DNA of 64,000 nt from Puniceibacterium confluentis. Lineage in GTDB: Bacteria; Pseudomonadota; Alphaproteobacteria; Rhodobacterales; Rhodobacteraceae. Within the stretch, counting starts at the first letter, position 1; each line of letters starts with the position of its first letter. The notes beneath the pieces were generated by a model. The model was given only the letters and a program-made list of their open reading frames with translations. It had not been told where the DNA came from and searched no databases. The stretch is from NCBI RefSeq assembly GCF_007923445.1, contig NZ_VOJI01000013.1, positions 1 through 64,000 of the forward strand. The letters run 5' to 3'. Of this stretch, positions 36,731 to 45,657 are shown in pieces. The position numbers were made by a program, and so were the translations under genes.

Positions 36731-36764
36731 GGTGACCCATGGTCATTTTACCAAGGGGATTAAC

Positions 36765-37604
36765 ATGAAATTATTTCTTACCACCGTCCTTGCAGGATTT
36801 TGTCTGACAGGCGGGGCCGTGGCGGCCCCCAGTGTCGAGCGGGGGGAATATCTGGTTCAGGGGCCGGCCGGTTGCGGCAACTGCCATACCCCCTTTGGCC
36901 CGCAGGGGCTTGACCAGTCCAGGGATCTGGCGGGACGCCTTGTCGAAGAGAACCCCGCGTTCAAGGCGATTTCGGCAAACATTACCCCCGAGGGGCGTGT
37001 CGCGGACTGGAGCGATGCGGAACTTGCAAAAGCGATCCGCGAAGGCCTTCGGCCCGATGGCAGCCTGATCGGACCACCGATGCCGTTTGCGATGTATCGC
37101 GGGCTGGGCGACGACGACCTCATGTCGATCGTGATGTACCTGCGCACGGTGCCGGCGGTCGAGAACGATCCCGGGCAGTCGGTCTACAATATCGAATTGC
37201 CACCCGCCTACGGCCCGGAAGTCAACTCCGTGCAGGCTCCCGAACCCGGTCCAACGGCAGAGTACGGCGCCTATCTCGCCAACGCCGTGGCCCACTGTCT
37301 GGAATGCCATACGCCGATGGGACCGACCGGACCGATGATCGACACGGACCTTGGGCGCGGGGGGTTCGAATTTCACGGACCCTGGGGCACCTCGGTCTCC
37401 GCGAACCTGACCAACGGGCCGGACGGGCTGGCCGGTTACAGCGACGACGAGATCAGGGCGATGATCTCGCAGGGCAAGAAACCTGACGGGTCGGACATGC
37501 TGCCGCCGATGCCCTACGGCTATTTTGCACGCATGACTCCGGATGACCTGACGGCGGTCGTCGCGTATCTGCGCACCTTGCCGCCGCTGCCGGACGCCAA
37601 GTAG
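36765..37604 (+). CDS. Periplasmic diheme c-type cytochrome
   Basis: A 279-residue exported protein with a Sec signal (about 20 residues, ending AVAA). It has two covalent heme sites: CGNCH near residue 39 and CLECH near residue 182. Methionine ligands probably lie in GPPMPFAMYR and LPPMPYGYF. The pattern of repeated MPF/MPY blocks resembles two tandem class I cytochrome domains such as those of alcohol or gluconate dehydrogenase cytochrome subunits; no partner dehydrogenase is nearby. AAGGGG precedes the ATG. It follows regA on the same strand, so it could be a redox-regulated electron carrier. Confidence 0.9.
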   Translation: MKLFLTTVLAGFCLTGGAVAAPSVERGEYLVQGPAGCGNCHTPFGPQGLDQSRDLAGRLVEENPAFKAISANITPEGRVADWSDAELAKAIREGLRPDGSLIGPPMPFAMYRGLGDDDLMSIVMYLRTVPAVENDPGQSVYNIELPPAYGPEVNSVQAPEPGPTAEYGAYLANAVAHCLECHTPMGPTGPMIDTDLGRGGFEFHGPWGTSVSANLTNGPDGLAGYSDDEIRAMISQGKKPDGSDMLPPMPYGYFARMTPDDLTAVVAYLRTLPPLPDAK

Positions 37605-37631
37605 GGCAGGTTCGGCCCTCGGCGGCGCCGG

Positions 37632-38102
37632 TCAGAGATCAAAGCGTTTGCAGATGCGCGGTGCGACCGGTGCATCCGGCCAGTCGCGCCAATCCTCGAA
37701 TCCGCGCGACTGGTAATAGGCCAGACCACCGGCATTGTCCTGGCGGATGACGGCAATGATGGCGCGATAGCCCAGCGTGCGGGCCGCAGCGCTGGTCGCG
37801 GCGAACAGGGCGGATCCGATGCCGATGCCGGTTTCGCCCGGACGGACATAAGAGGCGATGTCGCAGGTGTCCGGCGGCAGGTCGGGGTGTGGTTCGATAT
37901 ACTGAAACCCGAGAATGCGCCCGTTCTCGTCCTCGGCCACGTGCCAGGCCGAATGCTCCGGTGCGCTTTGCATCCAGGCGGCCAGATCTGCCGCGGACAC
38001 CGGGCTTGTGAGCGCGGTGCTGCCTCCCTTCAGGATGATCTGGTTCAAAAGGTCGGCCATGTCGCGGGTATCCAGCCGACCGGCGCGGCGGACCGTCACC
38101 AT
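37632..38102 (-). CDS. GNAT-family N-acetyltransferase
   Basis: A 156-residue acetyl-CoA-dependent transferase. The acetyl-CoA loop is RPGETGIGIGSALF (a variant of the Q/RxxGxG/A motif), preceded by the CDIASYVRPG strand, with the late segment NAGGLAYYQSRGFEDW typical of the family. The substrate is unknown. It starts one base inside the stop of the HD hydrolase (TGATG), so the two are coupled. Confidence 0.88.
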   Translation of the reverse strand: MVTVRRAGRLDTRDMADLLNQIILKGGSTALTSPVSAADLAAWMQSAPEHSAWHVAEDENGRILGFQYIEPHPDLPPDTCDIASYVRPGETGIGIGSALFAATSAAARTLGYRAIIAVIRQDNAGGLAYYQSRGFEDWRDWPDAPVAPRICKRFDL

Positions 38103-38695
38103 CAGAGCCTGTCCATCAGCGCGGCATGGCGACGGGTAAAATCCTGCCGGACCGCGGGGGCCGGGCGCAGATGGATGTCCAGCCCCCGGATCAGTTCGGC
38201 GTCCGGGTGGCCGAAAATGCGGTCAGCCTCGGCATGCGAAAACCCGGCGATCTGCGTTGCCTCCATCCAGGCGCTGACCTTGTCGGCGCGCTTGATCCGC
38301 TTCTTGATCAGCGCGGGAATGGCGGCAGGCAGTCCAAAGCGGATATGGATCGCCGCGCTCAACCGGTCGTCCAGGGCGACATACTCGGGGCCGACGGCGG
38401 CCTTGACCGGCGAAATCATGTCGCCAATCACATATTCCGGGGCGTCATGCAGCAAGGCGGCCAGTTGCCATTTCACCGGCGCGTCGGGCCAGAGCCGGGA
38501 ATACAACGCCTCGACCAGCAGGGAATGTTCGGCAACCGAATAGGCATGGTCGCCGCGGGTCTGCCCGTTCCAGCGGGCGACAAAGGCAAGGCCGTGGGCA
38601 ATATCCTCGATCTCGATGTCCACCGGCGTCGGGTCAAGCAGGTCGAGACGGCGGCCCGAGAGCATACGTTGCCATGCACGGGGTTGGCGGGGCAT
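38102..38695 (-). CDS. HD-domain phosphohydrolase (YfbR-like)
   Basis: A 197-residue HD-superfamily protein. Metal ligands occur in DHAYSVAEHSLLV and LAALLHDAPEYVIGD, which supply the H...HD pattern, and the late DDRLSAAIH. It resembles YfbR-type 5'-nucleotidases and related HD hydrolases; the substrate, perhaps a deoxynucleoside monophosphate, is not fixed by sequence. First gene of a two-gene unit with the GNAT protein. Confidence 0.85.
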   Translation of the reverse strand: MPRQPRAWQRMLSGRRLDLLDPTPVDIEIEDIAHGLAFVARWNGQTRGDHAYSVAEHSLLVEALYSRLWPDAPVKWQLAALLHDAPEYVIGDMISPVKAAVGPEYVALDDRLSAAIHIRFGLPAAIPALIKKRIKRADKVSAWMEATQIAGFSHAEADRIFGHPDAELIRGLDIHLRPAPAVRQDFTRRHAALMDRL

Positions 38696-38925
38696 GACGG
38701 TGCCTTCCTGCGGATCATTGCGGTTCTGTGCCCGTGCTTAAGCGGGGCATCGGGGTAAGTAAATAATCCAGTCCCGATCCGCCAATCTGACCGGTGGTGG
38801 TCCCCCGGCGGAATCCGGGTGCTGTCCCACCCGCCTGCTCTGGCAGATCAGGGCCGGGGAGGGACCGTCACCTCGGCGGTGCCCCGGGGACGCCATGTGT
38901 CGGCGCAGAAACCCTGCGCAGGACG

Positions 38926-39615
38926 TCACTGCAGCGCGATCTGCGCAGTGGCATAGACATGGTTGCCATGCAGTTTGCCGACATGCTGGTAGTTCAGCCC
39001 GCGGAACGTGCGGCTTATCCATTTCGGTTTGTTGAAATATTCGAGCACCAGGATCGGCTGCCAGCGGTGGATGATGTGGTGCGCTCCCATCAGCGCCTGC
39101 TGTTCGTGTCCTTCAACATCCAGTTGCAGGATCGACACCCGGCGCGACAGGGGGACGGTATAGTCCAGCATCACCGCCTGTACCAGTTCGACTCCCTCGC
39201 CGGGGTCGGTGACGAAATGTGACAGCCCGCCAAGCGATTTTCCCTCTGCGTCCCGGGTCCGGAACAGCACGGTGTCAGTCCTGTTCGAAAGGGCCGCGTT
39301 GGCGAGGGTGACATTGCCGAGATTGTTGAGCGCGACAGTGCGTTGCGCTGCTGCGAAATTTCCGGGGTTCGGCTCGAAAGCCCAAAGACGGGCCTCGGCT
39401 GCCAGCGCCGTGGACAGCGCCGGGATGAAATCGCCAAAGAACGCACCGGCATGGATGATGTCGCCAAGACCCGCATGGCGGCGCATGAACCGCAGGGTGT
39501 CGGGTTCGTAGGGATTGCCGGACAGGACCGCCCGGGCGGCAGGACGCTGTTCCAGCCCGTCGGGCACACAATAGACGCCATATTCGTTGCGGGGAAGCGG
39601 CCTGGGCTCGGTCAT
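38926..39615 (-). CDS. FkbM-family methyltransferase
   Basis: A 229-residue SAM-dependent methyltransferase. The motif GDIIHAGAFFGDFIPALSTAL replaces the usual GANxG loop, and WAFEPNPGNFAAAQ gives the acidic ribose-binding residue plus the FEPxP pattern of the FkbM family. The late ILQLDVEGHEQQALMGA is the family's second hallmark. Members methylate sugars, phenols or polyketides; no biosynthetic genes lie close by. It is divergent from ahcY, which recycles the SAH such enzymes make. Confidence 0.85.
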   Translation of the reverse strand: MTEPRPLPRNEYGVYCVPDGLEQRPAARAVLSGNPYEPDTLRFMRRHAGLGDIIHAGAFFGDFIPALSTALAAEARLWAFEPNPGNFAAAQRTVALNNLGNVTLANAALSNRTDTVLFRTRDAEGKSLGGLSHFVTDPGEGVELVQAVMLDYTVPLSRRVSILQLDVEGHEQQALMGAHHIIHRWQPILVLEYFNKPKWISRTFRGLNYQHVGKLHGNHVYATAQIALQ

Positions 39616-39758
39616 GTCCGTCCTGTTGTTCGGGCGCGCCCGGGCCGGTTTATCGGGCGTCGGCGGTTTTATCCGGGCGATTCTGATCTACGTTGCGGCA
39701 CAAATCAAGGGATGCTAGGTCTCGCCCCAACCTGAGAATTTCATATTGGAGTGCCGGA

Positions 39759-41150
39759 ATGGCGAACGACTACATTGTCAAAGACATCAATCTTGCCGCC
39801 TTTGGACGAAAGGAACTGGATATTGCCGAAACCGAAATGCCGGGCCTGATGGCACTGCGCACCGAGTTCGGAGAAGCGCAGCCGCTGAAGGGCGCCCGGA
39901 TCGTCGGATCGCTGCACATGACGATTCAGACCGCAGTGCTGATTGAAACGCTGGTGGCTCTGGGCGCGGATGTGCGCTGGGCTTCGTGCAACATCTTTTC
40001 GACGCAGGACCACGCGGCGGCGGCCATTGCCGCGGGCGGCACACCTGTCTTTGCGATCAAAGGTCAGACGCTGGTTGAACATTGGGACTATCTGGACAAG
40101 TCCTTCATGTTCCCGGAAGGCGCGAACATGATCCTCGACGATGGCGGCGACGCGACTCTGTACGTCCTGCTGGGCGCACGGGTCGAGGCCGGTGAAACCG
40201 ACCTGATCGAAGTGCCGACCTCGGAAGAGGAAGAGGCGATCTTTGCACAGATCAAGAAGCGCATGAAGGAAAGCCCGGGCTGGTTCACCAAGACCCGCGA
40301 TGCAATCAAGGGTGTTTCGGAAGAGACCACGACCGGCGTGCACCGCCTGTATGATCTGCACAAGAAGGGCCAGCTGCCCTTCCCGGCGATCAACGTCAAC
40401 GATTCCGTCACCAAGTCGAAGTTCGACAACAAGTACGGGTGCAAGGAATCGCTGGTCGACGGCATCCGCCGCGCCACCGACACGATGATGGCCGGCAAGG
40501 TGGCTGTGGTCCTGGGGTATGGCGACGTCGGCAAGGGCTCGGCCGCGTCGCTGCGCGGCGCCGGCGCCCGCGTCAAGGTGACCGAAGTCGATCCGATCTG
40601 TGCGCTGCAGGCGGCGATGGACGGTTTCGAGGTCGTGCTGCTCGAAGATGTGATCTCTTCGGCGGACATCTTCATCACCACCACCGGCAACAAGGACGTG
40701 ATCCGCATCGAGCACATGCGCGAGATGAAGGACATGGCCATCGTCGGCAACATCGGCCACTTTGACAACGAGATCCAGGTTGCCGCGCTGAAGAACCACA
40801 AGTGGACCAACATCAAGGAACAGGTGGACATGATCGAGATGCCCAACGGGCACCGTCTGATCCTGCTGTCCGAAGGCCGTCTGCTGAACCTTGGCAACGC
40901 CACCGGCCACCCGTCATTTGTGATGTCCGCGTCCTTCACCAATCAGGTTCTGGCGCAGATCGAGCTCTGGACCCGGGGCGATCAGTACGACAACCAGGTG
41001 TACATCCTGCCCAAGCATCTGGATGAGAAGGTGGCGCGCCTGCATCTCGACCGCATCGGTGTGAAGCTGACGAAACTGAACAGCGAGCAGGCCGCCTATA
41101 TTGGCGTGACGCCCGAAGGTCCGTTCAAGCCGGAACATTATCGCTACTGA
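39759..41150 (+). CDS. ahcY: Adenosylhomocysteinase
   Basis: A 463-residue NAD-dependent enzyme that splits S-adenosylhomocysteine into homocysteine and adenosine, keeping the methyl cycle running. Landmarks: [15 protein letters not shown], the substrate site [16 protein letters not shown], catalytic segment [17 protein letters not shown]-binding [13 protein letters not shown] and the conserved C-terminus PFKPEHYRY. The bacterial insert (about 40 residues) is present. The ATG at 39759 follows GGAG at a moderate distance. In Rhodobacter ahcY lies near the reg genes as well. A strong terminator follows. Confidence 0.98.
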   Translation: MANDYIVKDINLAAFGRKELDIAETEMPGLMALRTEFGEAQPLKGARIVGSLHMTIQTAVLIETLVALGADVRWASCNIFSTQDHAAAAIAAGGTPVFAIKGQTLVEHWDYLDKSFMFPEGANMILDDGGDATLYVLLGARVEAGETDLIEVPTSEEEEAIFAQIKKRMKESPGWFTKTRDAIKGVSEETTTGVHRLYDLHKKGQLPFPAINVNDSVTKSKFDNKYGCKESLVDGIRRATDTMMAGKVAVVLGYGDVGKGSAASLRGAGARVKVTEVDPICALQAAMDGFEVVLLEDVISSADIFITTTGNKDVIRIEHMREMKDMAIVGNIGHFDNEIQVAALKNHKWTNIKEQVDMIEMPNGHRLILLSEGRLLNLGNATGHPSFVMSASFTNQVLAQIELWTRGDQYDNQVYILPKHLDEKVARLHLDRIGVKLTKLNSEQAAYIGVTPEGPFKPEHYRY

Positions 41151-41179
41151 TCAGCCGACCGTATCGGTTGAACACATTG

Positions 41180-41209
41180 CGCCGCCTGGTCCTCCAGGCG
41201 GCGTTTTCT
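41180..41209 (+). terminator. Intrinsic terminator after ahcY
   Basis: Ten-base-pair stem CGCCGCCTGG / CCAGGCGGCG with a TCCT loop, followed by TTTTCTT. Confidence 0.93.
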
Positions 41210-41423
41210 TGTTCACGCGCTCACCCGGCGGCTGGTTCCGGGATGGCTTCCATCCTGGGCCTCGGTGTCGCAGCCAGACTGGAATGCCGAAGACAAGGGC
41301 AAACAGACGGGCGAACGCGATTCGCAAGCCTCTGGTTCCAAAGATAAAGTTGGCATGAGCGGAAACCCCCACGGCTCTCGCGAATTGTACTGGCAGATGT
41401 CAATGCACGATAGGAGATGCACA

Positions 41424-42041
41424 ATGACCCTGAAAGACATGATGCTTGGCTCGGCAATCGCAGCACTTGTTGCTGGGGGTGCTGTCGCACAAACCGCAAC
41501 GCCTGACGCGGGCGTGTCCGCCGAAACCGCAGTGGAGGCGCAGACCTCGACCGACACCAATATCGGCGCAGGTGCAGCGGGCCTGGACTCCAGCGCGGAG
41601 TCGACCATCACCGGCGACGCTGACGCCAGCGCCGGGACAGATGCGACGACCGGATCCGTGCTCGCACCCGAAAGCGGAACCACCGTGACCGGGGATGTCA
41701 CCACCGAGATGGACGAATCCCGGACCTCGCTCAACCAGATGACGGTGGATCAAGTTGTGGGCACCGATGTCATCGGCATAGATGACGAGGAAGTCGGCGA
41801 GATCGACTATGTTGTCCAGCAGACCGACGGTCTGGCGTTTGTCATCGGCATCGGCGGCTTTCTGGGGCTGGGCGAATACACCGTCGCAATCCCGGCGGAT
41901 CAGTTTTCGCTGAACGCGGATGGTGACCTGGCCCTGTCCTCGATGACCAAGGAAGAGCTCAAGACGTTGCCGGAGTTTGACGAAGATGGAGTCGAGGGCC
42001 TCGACGGCGACCTGATCATCGGCGACCTGATGAACTCCTGA
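41424..42041 (+). CDS. Exported PRC-barrel protein with low-complexity N-terminus
   Basis: A 205-residue protein with a Sec signal ending GGAVAQ. Residues about 25-95 are low complexity, dominated by Ala, Thr, Ser, Asp and Glu, and very acidic. The C-terminal half is a PRC-barrel domain: VVGTDVIGIDDEEVGEIDYVV and VGIGGFLGLGEYTVAIP-like strands (the sequence reads VIGIGGFLGLGEY). Related secreted PRC proteins are common in alphaproteobacteria, without a firm role. TAGGAG precedes the ATG. It is likely envelope-associated. Confidence 0.85.
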   Translation: MTLKDMMLGSAIAALVAGGAVAQTATPDAGVSAETAVEAQTSTDTNIGAGAAGLDSSAESTITGDADASAGTDATTGSVLAPESGTTVTGDVTTEMDESRTSLNQMTVDQVVGTDVIGIDDEEVGEIDYVVQQTDGLAFVIGIGGFLGLGEYTVAIPADQFSLNADGDLALSSMTKEELKTLPEFDEDGVEGLDGDLIIGDLMNS

Positions 42042-42221
42042 CGGCACCGGGAAACCTGAATGCATGACGCGCCGTCCGGCGCGTCATTTTCCGTTTTGCG
42101 AGTGTCCCGACGGCACTTGGCGAATTGGCGAAATTTCTTTACCGAAACCGCCCCGATACGCTAGTTTCACTTTCAGACTGACAAAAAAGTCGGCAGAAAC
42201 AAGAACAGGGGACTGGAAGAC

Positions 42222-42563
42222 ATGGGAAAACGTGACGATTTGATTGCCAAATACGCCGAGGACCTGCGCAGCAAGTGCGGAATGGAACCGGATATGGCCC
42301 TCTTGACCAAGGTGACGATCGGATGTGGTCCGGCAATCTACAGTGACGATGCCTCGACGGTCGCCGCGACCCAGCCTGGCGAACTTGAAACCGTCAAGAC
42401 CAACTTCCTGATGAAAAAACTTGGCCTGCCGGACGGACCGGACCTGATGGACGCGATCCAGTCCGTGATCGAAACATACGGCAAGTCCGAGCGGAACAAA
42501 TACCGCGCGGTGGTGTACTATATGTTGACCAAACACTTCAACAAAGACGCGGTCTACGGCTGA
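42222..42563 (+). CDS. DUF2853 family protein
   Basis: A 113-residue cytoplasmic protein of unknown function. It matches the DUF2853 pattern with KRDDLIAKYAEDLRSKCG at the start, VTIGCGPAIYSDDASTVA in the middle and KYRAVVYYMLTKHF at the end. It is helical and lacks a signal or membrane segment. A stem-loop (42574-42596) follows the stop. Confidence 0.85.
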   Translation: MGKRDDLIAKYAEDLRSKCGMEPDMALLTKVTIGCGPAIYSDDASTVAATQPGELETVKTNFLMKKLGLPDGPDLMDAIQSVIETYGKSERNKYRAVVYYMLTKHFNKDAVYG

Positions 42564-42573
42564 CGTGATCCGA

Positions 42574-42596
42574 TCCGGCATGTCCACCATGCCGGA
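42574..42596. terminator. Stem-loop after the DUF2853 gene, possible terminator
   Basis: Perfect nine-base arms TCCGGCATG / CATGCCGGA with a 5-base loop, 10 bases after the stop. Only a weak TTTT stretch occurs about 15 bases later, so termination may be factor-assisted. Confidence 0.5.
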
Positions 42597-42756
42597 CACT
42601 GGCGCTGCTTTTCACCGGGTGCGCAATAAAATCCGATGGATTGTAAGTACTTGACGTTTGCCTGACGACGGTTTTGGCGATAGTCCTGAGCCATCGGGCC
42701 AGGACGGCCGGAACCTTTATCAGAACACGACCGGTGCTGTGGGAGCGACTGGGGTG

Positions 42757-42789
42757 ATGGGGGGGTTCGGAAGGTCCGGAGCCCCCCAT
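42757..42789. repeat. Long stable hairpin in the DUF2853-DUF1761 gap
   Basis: Outer arms ATGGGGGG / CCCCCCAT and inner arms TTCGG / CCGGA (one G-T) form an almost unbroken 33-base hairpin. It lies in the 328-base non-coding gap (42564-42891) between two convergent genes; I see no gene or other clear feature in that gap. No T run flanks it, so it is not an ordinary intrinsic terminator. Confidence 0.55.
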
Positions 42790-42891
42790 GTCTTGCCGTT
42801 GGTTCGAAATGCTGCGCCCAGCCCGCCTTGTCGGCCCGACAGAACCCGTATCAGTCCGAAAGGCACCTTGCTGCGCAACGATCCTCGGCGG

Positions 42892-43290
42892 TCAGGCGAA
42901 CAGCCCAAGCACCAGTCCGATCACTGTCGGCCCCAAAACCGCATATCCACCATCAATGAGCATGAGCTGACGGGGGCGCATGGCGTATGCGTAATTCATC
43001 GTGATCCACGGGGCGAGGATGAACAGCCCAACGCCCAGCCCCGCGACCAGCCCCTTGCCCGCTGTGTCAATGCCGGCGCTGGCAAACACGTGACGCATCA
43101 TGCCTGCCATCAGGACCGCGGCGACAAAGCTGATGACAAAGGGCACCGGTGATCCGCTGCCCTTCGGCCTGCCGTTCTCGTCGCTCTCGATCCCGGCGGC
43201 CTGCATCCAGGGCTTGCCGAGTGTCATGTACCACGCCGCTCCGGTGGCGAAACACGCCAGCGCAGCAATCAGAACCGAAATAATGCCCAT
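42892..43290 (-). CDS. DUF1761 family membrane protein
   Basis: A 132-residue membrane protein with four hydrophobic segments: GIISVLIAALACFATGAAWY, PFVISFVAAVLMAGMM, KGLVAGLGVGLFILAPWI and YAVLGPTVIGLVLGLF. The opening with AAWYMTLGKPWMQAAG matches DUF1761, whose function is unknown. The ATG at 43290 is chosen because GGGA lies about nine bases upstream; in-frame ATGs at 43299 and 43308 are alternatives. Confidence 0.8.
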   Translation of the reverse strand: MGIISVLIAALACFATGAAWYMTLGKPWMQAAGIESDENGRPKGSGSPVPFVISFVAAVLMAGMMRHVFASAGIDTAGKGLVAGLGVGLFILAPWITMNYAYAMRPRQLMLIDGGYAVLGPTVIGLVLGLFA

Positions 43291-43308
43291 TGCAGTCATT
43301 CCCAACAT

Positions 43309-43732
43309 GTCTTGGGGCCGATGTGACGCAGCTTCCGGCGCCCACTCCGGGTCCCGGAGTCACTGATTTATAGCCAGAACCGGGCGGTTGCCGCAAGCGC
43401 GATGGCGGGGGACAAGCCTTTGGGCCGCGCTCATGCCTGCTCGCGCCTGTCACCCGTCCTTGCGGCGACCCAACCGGCGCCGCGACCGTCTTGCGCCAAA
43501 CATGCGTATCACGGGCCCGAAACAGTTGAACCCGTCATCTGGCGCAGTGGCACCAAAGCAATGTCGCGATGAATCTTGCGGACGAGCCGCCACCGTGACA
43601 CTTGTTTTCCTTCCTTCGCTTTGGGCCTCGATGCATAGAAGGTATGTACCGAGTGGGTGCTGATGACGGCACTCCATCGACCTACAACAGGAAACTCCTC
43701 GCCAAATTCGCGGAACAGGAAGGCAGGCTCGA
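43309..43732. other. Non-coding gap between DUF1761 and EVE genes
   Basis: About 420 bases between divergent genes. No frame has a recognisable product. An in-frame run from an ATG at 43643 enters the EVE gene in another frame and lacks a family match. No tRNA or strong hairpin seen. It must hold both promoters. Confidence 0.5.
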
Positions 43733-44179
43733 ATGGCAAAGCAGTATTGGTTGTTCAAGACCGAGCCCTCGACCTGGTCATGGGAGGATCAGGTTGCCAA
43801 GGGCGAGACCGGGGAAGAGTGGGACGGCGTGCGGAACTACCAGGCACGCAATTTCATGCGCGACATGGCGGTCGGAGATCTGGGCTTTTTCTACCTGTCG
43901 CAGCGAGACAAGGCCGTGGTCGGTATCATCGAGGTGGTCGCCGAGGCACATCCCGACAGCACCACCGAAGATCACCGCTGGGAATGTGTGGACATCCGGG
44001 CGATAGCGAAGTTGCCGAAACCTGTGCCGCTCGACCGGATCAAGGCTGATCCGCGGCTCTCGGAAATGGTCCTGGTCAAGAACTCCCGTCTCTCTGTCCA
44101 GCCTGTCACCGAAGAAGAATGGCGCATAGTGTGCGACATGGGCGGGCTGGACATCGAAAGCCTTCAGCGGCGGGGCTGA
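43733..44179 (+). CDS. EVE-domain protein
   Basis: A 148-residue EVE (PUA-like) protein. The diagnostic opening is YWLFKTEPSTWSWEDQ, followed by WDGVRNYQARNFMRDM, GDLGFFYLSQRDKAVVG and VDIRAIAKLPKPVPL. EVE domains bind modified bases in RNA or DNA; stand-alone bacterial forms have no firm role. In related genomes EVE usually follows YciI and gpsA in the same direction. Here it is convergent with YciI, which suggests a local inversion. Confidence 0.92.
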   Translation: MAKQYWLFKTEPSTWSWEDQVAKGETGEEWDGVRNYQARNFMRDMAVGDLGFFYLSQRDKAVVGIIEVVAEAHPDSTTEDHRWECVDIRAIAKLPKPVPLDRIKADPRLSEMVLVKNSRLSVQPVTEEEWRIVCDMGGLDIESLQRRG

Positions 44180-44284
44180 AGGGGCCGGGTCAAATCAAGG
44201 GGCAATCTCGCCTTGCAGCCCCCGCCAACCCATTTCGCGTCGGCGTGGGCCAGGTGTCAGGGCCGAAGTTTCAAAACCGGTATC

Positions 44285-44560
44285 TCATCCGCCGATGACC
44301 CGGTTCCAGACAACCAGTTCCACGCTTTCAAACAGACCGGCGTGGCCATAGGGGTCGCCTTTGACCCAATCCTCGGCAGCGGTCAGGTCCGGTACATCGA
44401 GAACGATCAGCGATCCGGCCATCTCGCCGGCCTCATCCAGAAGCGGACCGGCCTGCTGGACCGCCGCCGACGCCTTGAGATAGGCAACATGCGCCGGACG
44501 ATTTTCCTGACGGACCGGCAGGGCACCGGGTTTGTCCCGGGCGATGATGGCAACAAGCAT
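44285..44560 (-). CDS. YciI-like protein
   Basis: A 91-residue protein of the YciI family (ferredoxin-like dimer). It shows MLVAIIARDKPGALPVRQE, RPAHVAYLKAS with the family histidine, and the end motif DWVKGDPYGHAGLFESVEL, whose Asp-Pro-(Y/F) segment is nearly invariant. The reaction is unknown. GAGGAA precedes the ATG at 44560, inside the end of gpsA; the genes are two bases apart. Confidence 0.9.
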   Translation of the reverse strand: MLVAIIARDKPGALPVRQENRPAHVAYLKASAAVQQAGPLLDEAGEMAGSLIVLDVPDLTAAEDWVKGDPYGHAGLFESVELVVWNRVIGG

Positions 44561-44562
44561 GG

Positions 44563-45525
44563 CTATTCCTCTTTGAGTGGGCGTGAGAGCAGGGATTGCA
44601 GCGCTTCGGCGACGCTCAGGCGCTGATCGAGAATGGCCGTGACCGCGGCGCAAATCGGCAGGTCCAGGTGACGGTCCGCAGCCAGGGCGGTGACGGCACG
44701 TGCGGTAGAGGCGCCTTCCACCGTGACCGAGGGATCTGCGGCCTCGCCGCGACCCAACAACAGACCCAGCCGGTAATTGCGCGACAGCGGAGACGTGCAG
44801 GTCAGGGCAAGATCGCCAAGCCCGGAAAGCCCCATCAGCGTCAGAGGTTTGGCGCCGAACGCCCGGGCCAGTCGCTGCATTTCGGCAAAGCCGCGCGTCA
44901 TCAGCGCCGCGCGCGCGCTGTCGCCAAGTCCGACGCCGATGCAGGCGCCGCAAGCAATGGCAATCACATTCTTCAGCGCTCCGCCCAGTTCCGCGCCGAC
45001 CGGATCGTCCGATCTGTACAGGCGCAGCGTTCGTGTCGACAGCAGCCTTTGCACGTCGGCGCAGACCGCGTCCTCCGTGCAGGCCAGGGTCAGGGCCGTG
45101 GGCAGACCGGAGGCGATATCGGCGGCAAAACTGGGTCCGGTCAGTATCAATGGCACGGCGCCGGGCTTTTCCGCTGCGATCGTCGCGCTGGGGCCGCGCC
45201 AGCTGCGCAGATCAAGCCCCTTGCAGGCGGCGACAACGGGCTTCCCGGTCAAGGTGCTTGTGATCTGGCCAAGCAGCGTTGGCAATGTCTGCGCGGGGGT
45301 TGCAAGGATCAGAACCTGTGCCGCGCAGGCGGCTTCCAGGTCATCGGACACGACCAGAGGTTCGGGCAGGAGGGCGTCGGCCAGGTGGGTTGAACGGCGG
45401 GTGCTTTGCATCTGGGTTACGGCTTCGGCGTTCCGTCCCCAAAGTGTTACCTGTCGGCCGTCCTGCGCCAGCGCGATTGCCAGAGCGGTGCCAAAGGCTC
45501 CGGCACCAAGTACGGCGATGGTCAT
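44563..45525 (-). CDS. gpsA: Glycerol-3-phosphate dehydrogenase (NAD(P)+)
   Basis: A 320-residue enzyme reducing dihydroxyacetone phosphate to sn-glycerol 3-phosphate, the backbone of phospholipids. N-terminal dinucleotide site AVLGAGAFGTALAIAL; LTGPSFAADIASG; catalytic lysine in ELGGALKNVIAIACG; the late LGDLALTCTSPLSRNYRLG and EGASTARAV. The ATG at 45525 overlaps the stop of a 33-codon ORF by four bases. In most alphaproteobacteria tsaD lies directly upstream; here it does not. Confidence 0.97.
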   Translation of the reverse strand: MTIAVLGAGAFGTALAIALAQDGRQVTLWGRNAEAVTQMQSTRRSTHLADALLPEPLVVSDDLEAACAAQVLILATPAQTLPTLLGQITSTLTGKPVVAACKGLDLRSWRGPSATIAAEKPGAVPLILTGPSFAADIASGLPTALTLACTEDAVCADVQRLLSTRTLRLYRSDDPVGAELGGALKNVIAIACGACIGVGLGDSARAALMTRGFAEMQRLARAFGAKPLTLMGLSGLGDLALTCTSPLSRNYRLGLLLGRGEAADPSVTVEGASTARAVTALAADRHLDLPICAAVTAILDQRLSVAEALQSLLSRPLKEE

Positions 45526-45623
45526 GCCGGACGGTGCCTTGTGCCAAAGGCGCGCATCGTGGTTTGGGCGCAAAGCACACCACTGGCTTGGCGGTTCGGG
45601 CGGTCGATCATGGCCGTTTCCAT
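45522..45623 (-). other. 33-codon ORF in the expected tsaD slot
   Basis: An ATG-initiated ORF (starts METAMIDRPN, ends RHRPA) whose TGA overlaps the gpsA ATG (ATGA). It shows no TsaD motif (no ESSCDDT or metal-binding histidines). It might couple gpsA translation, be a remnant, or be chance. Confidence 0.22.
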
Positions 45624-45657
45624 TGCGTCAGACTGCCCCTGCAGCTACCACCGTCTG

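Noticed and set aside
39616-39758. Possible SAH- or SAM-responsive riboswitch before ahcY
   Set aside because: The position is tempting and TTGGAG resembles the end of the SAM/SAH element, but I could not build the required stem and pseudoknot from the sequence.
43643-44006. Frame starting with MYRVGADDG and running into the EVE gene
   Set aside because: It overlaps a strong EVE gene in another frame, and the overlapping part has shadow-frame composition.
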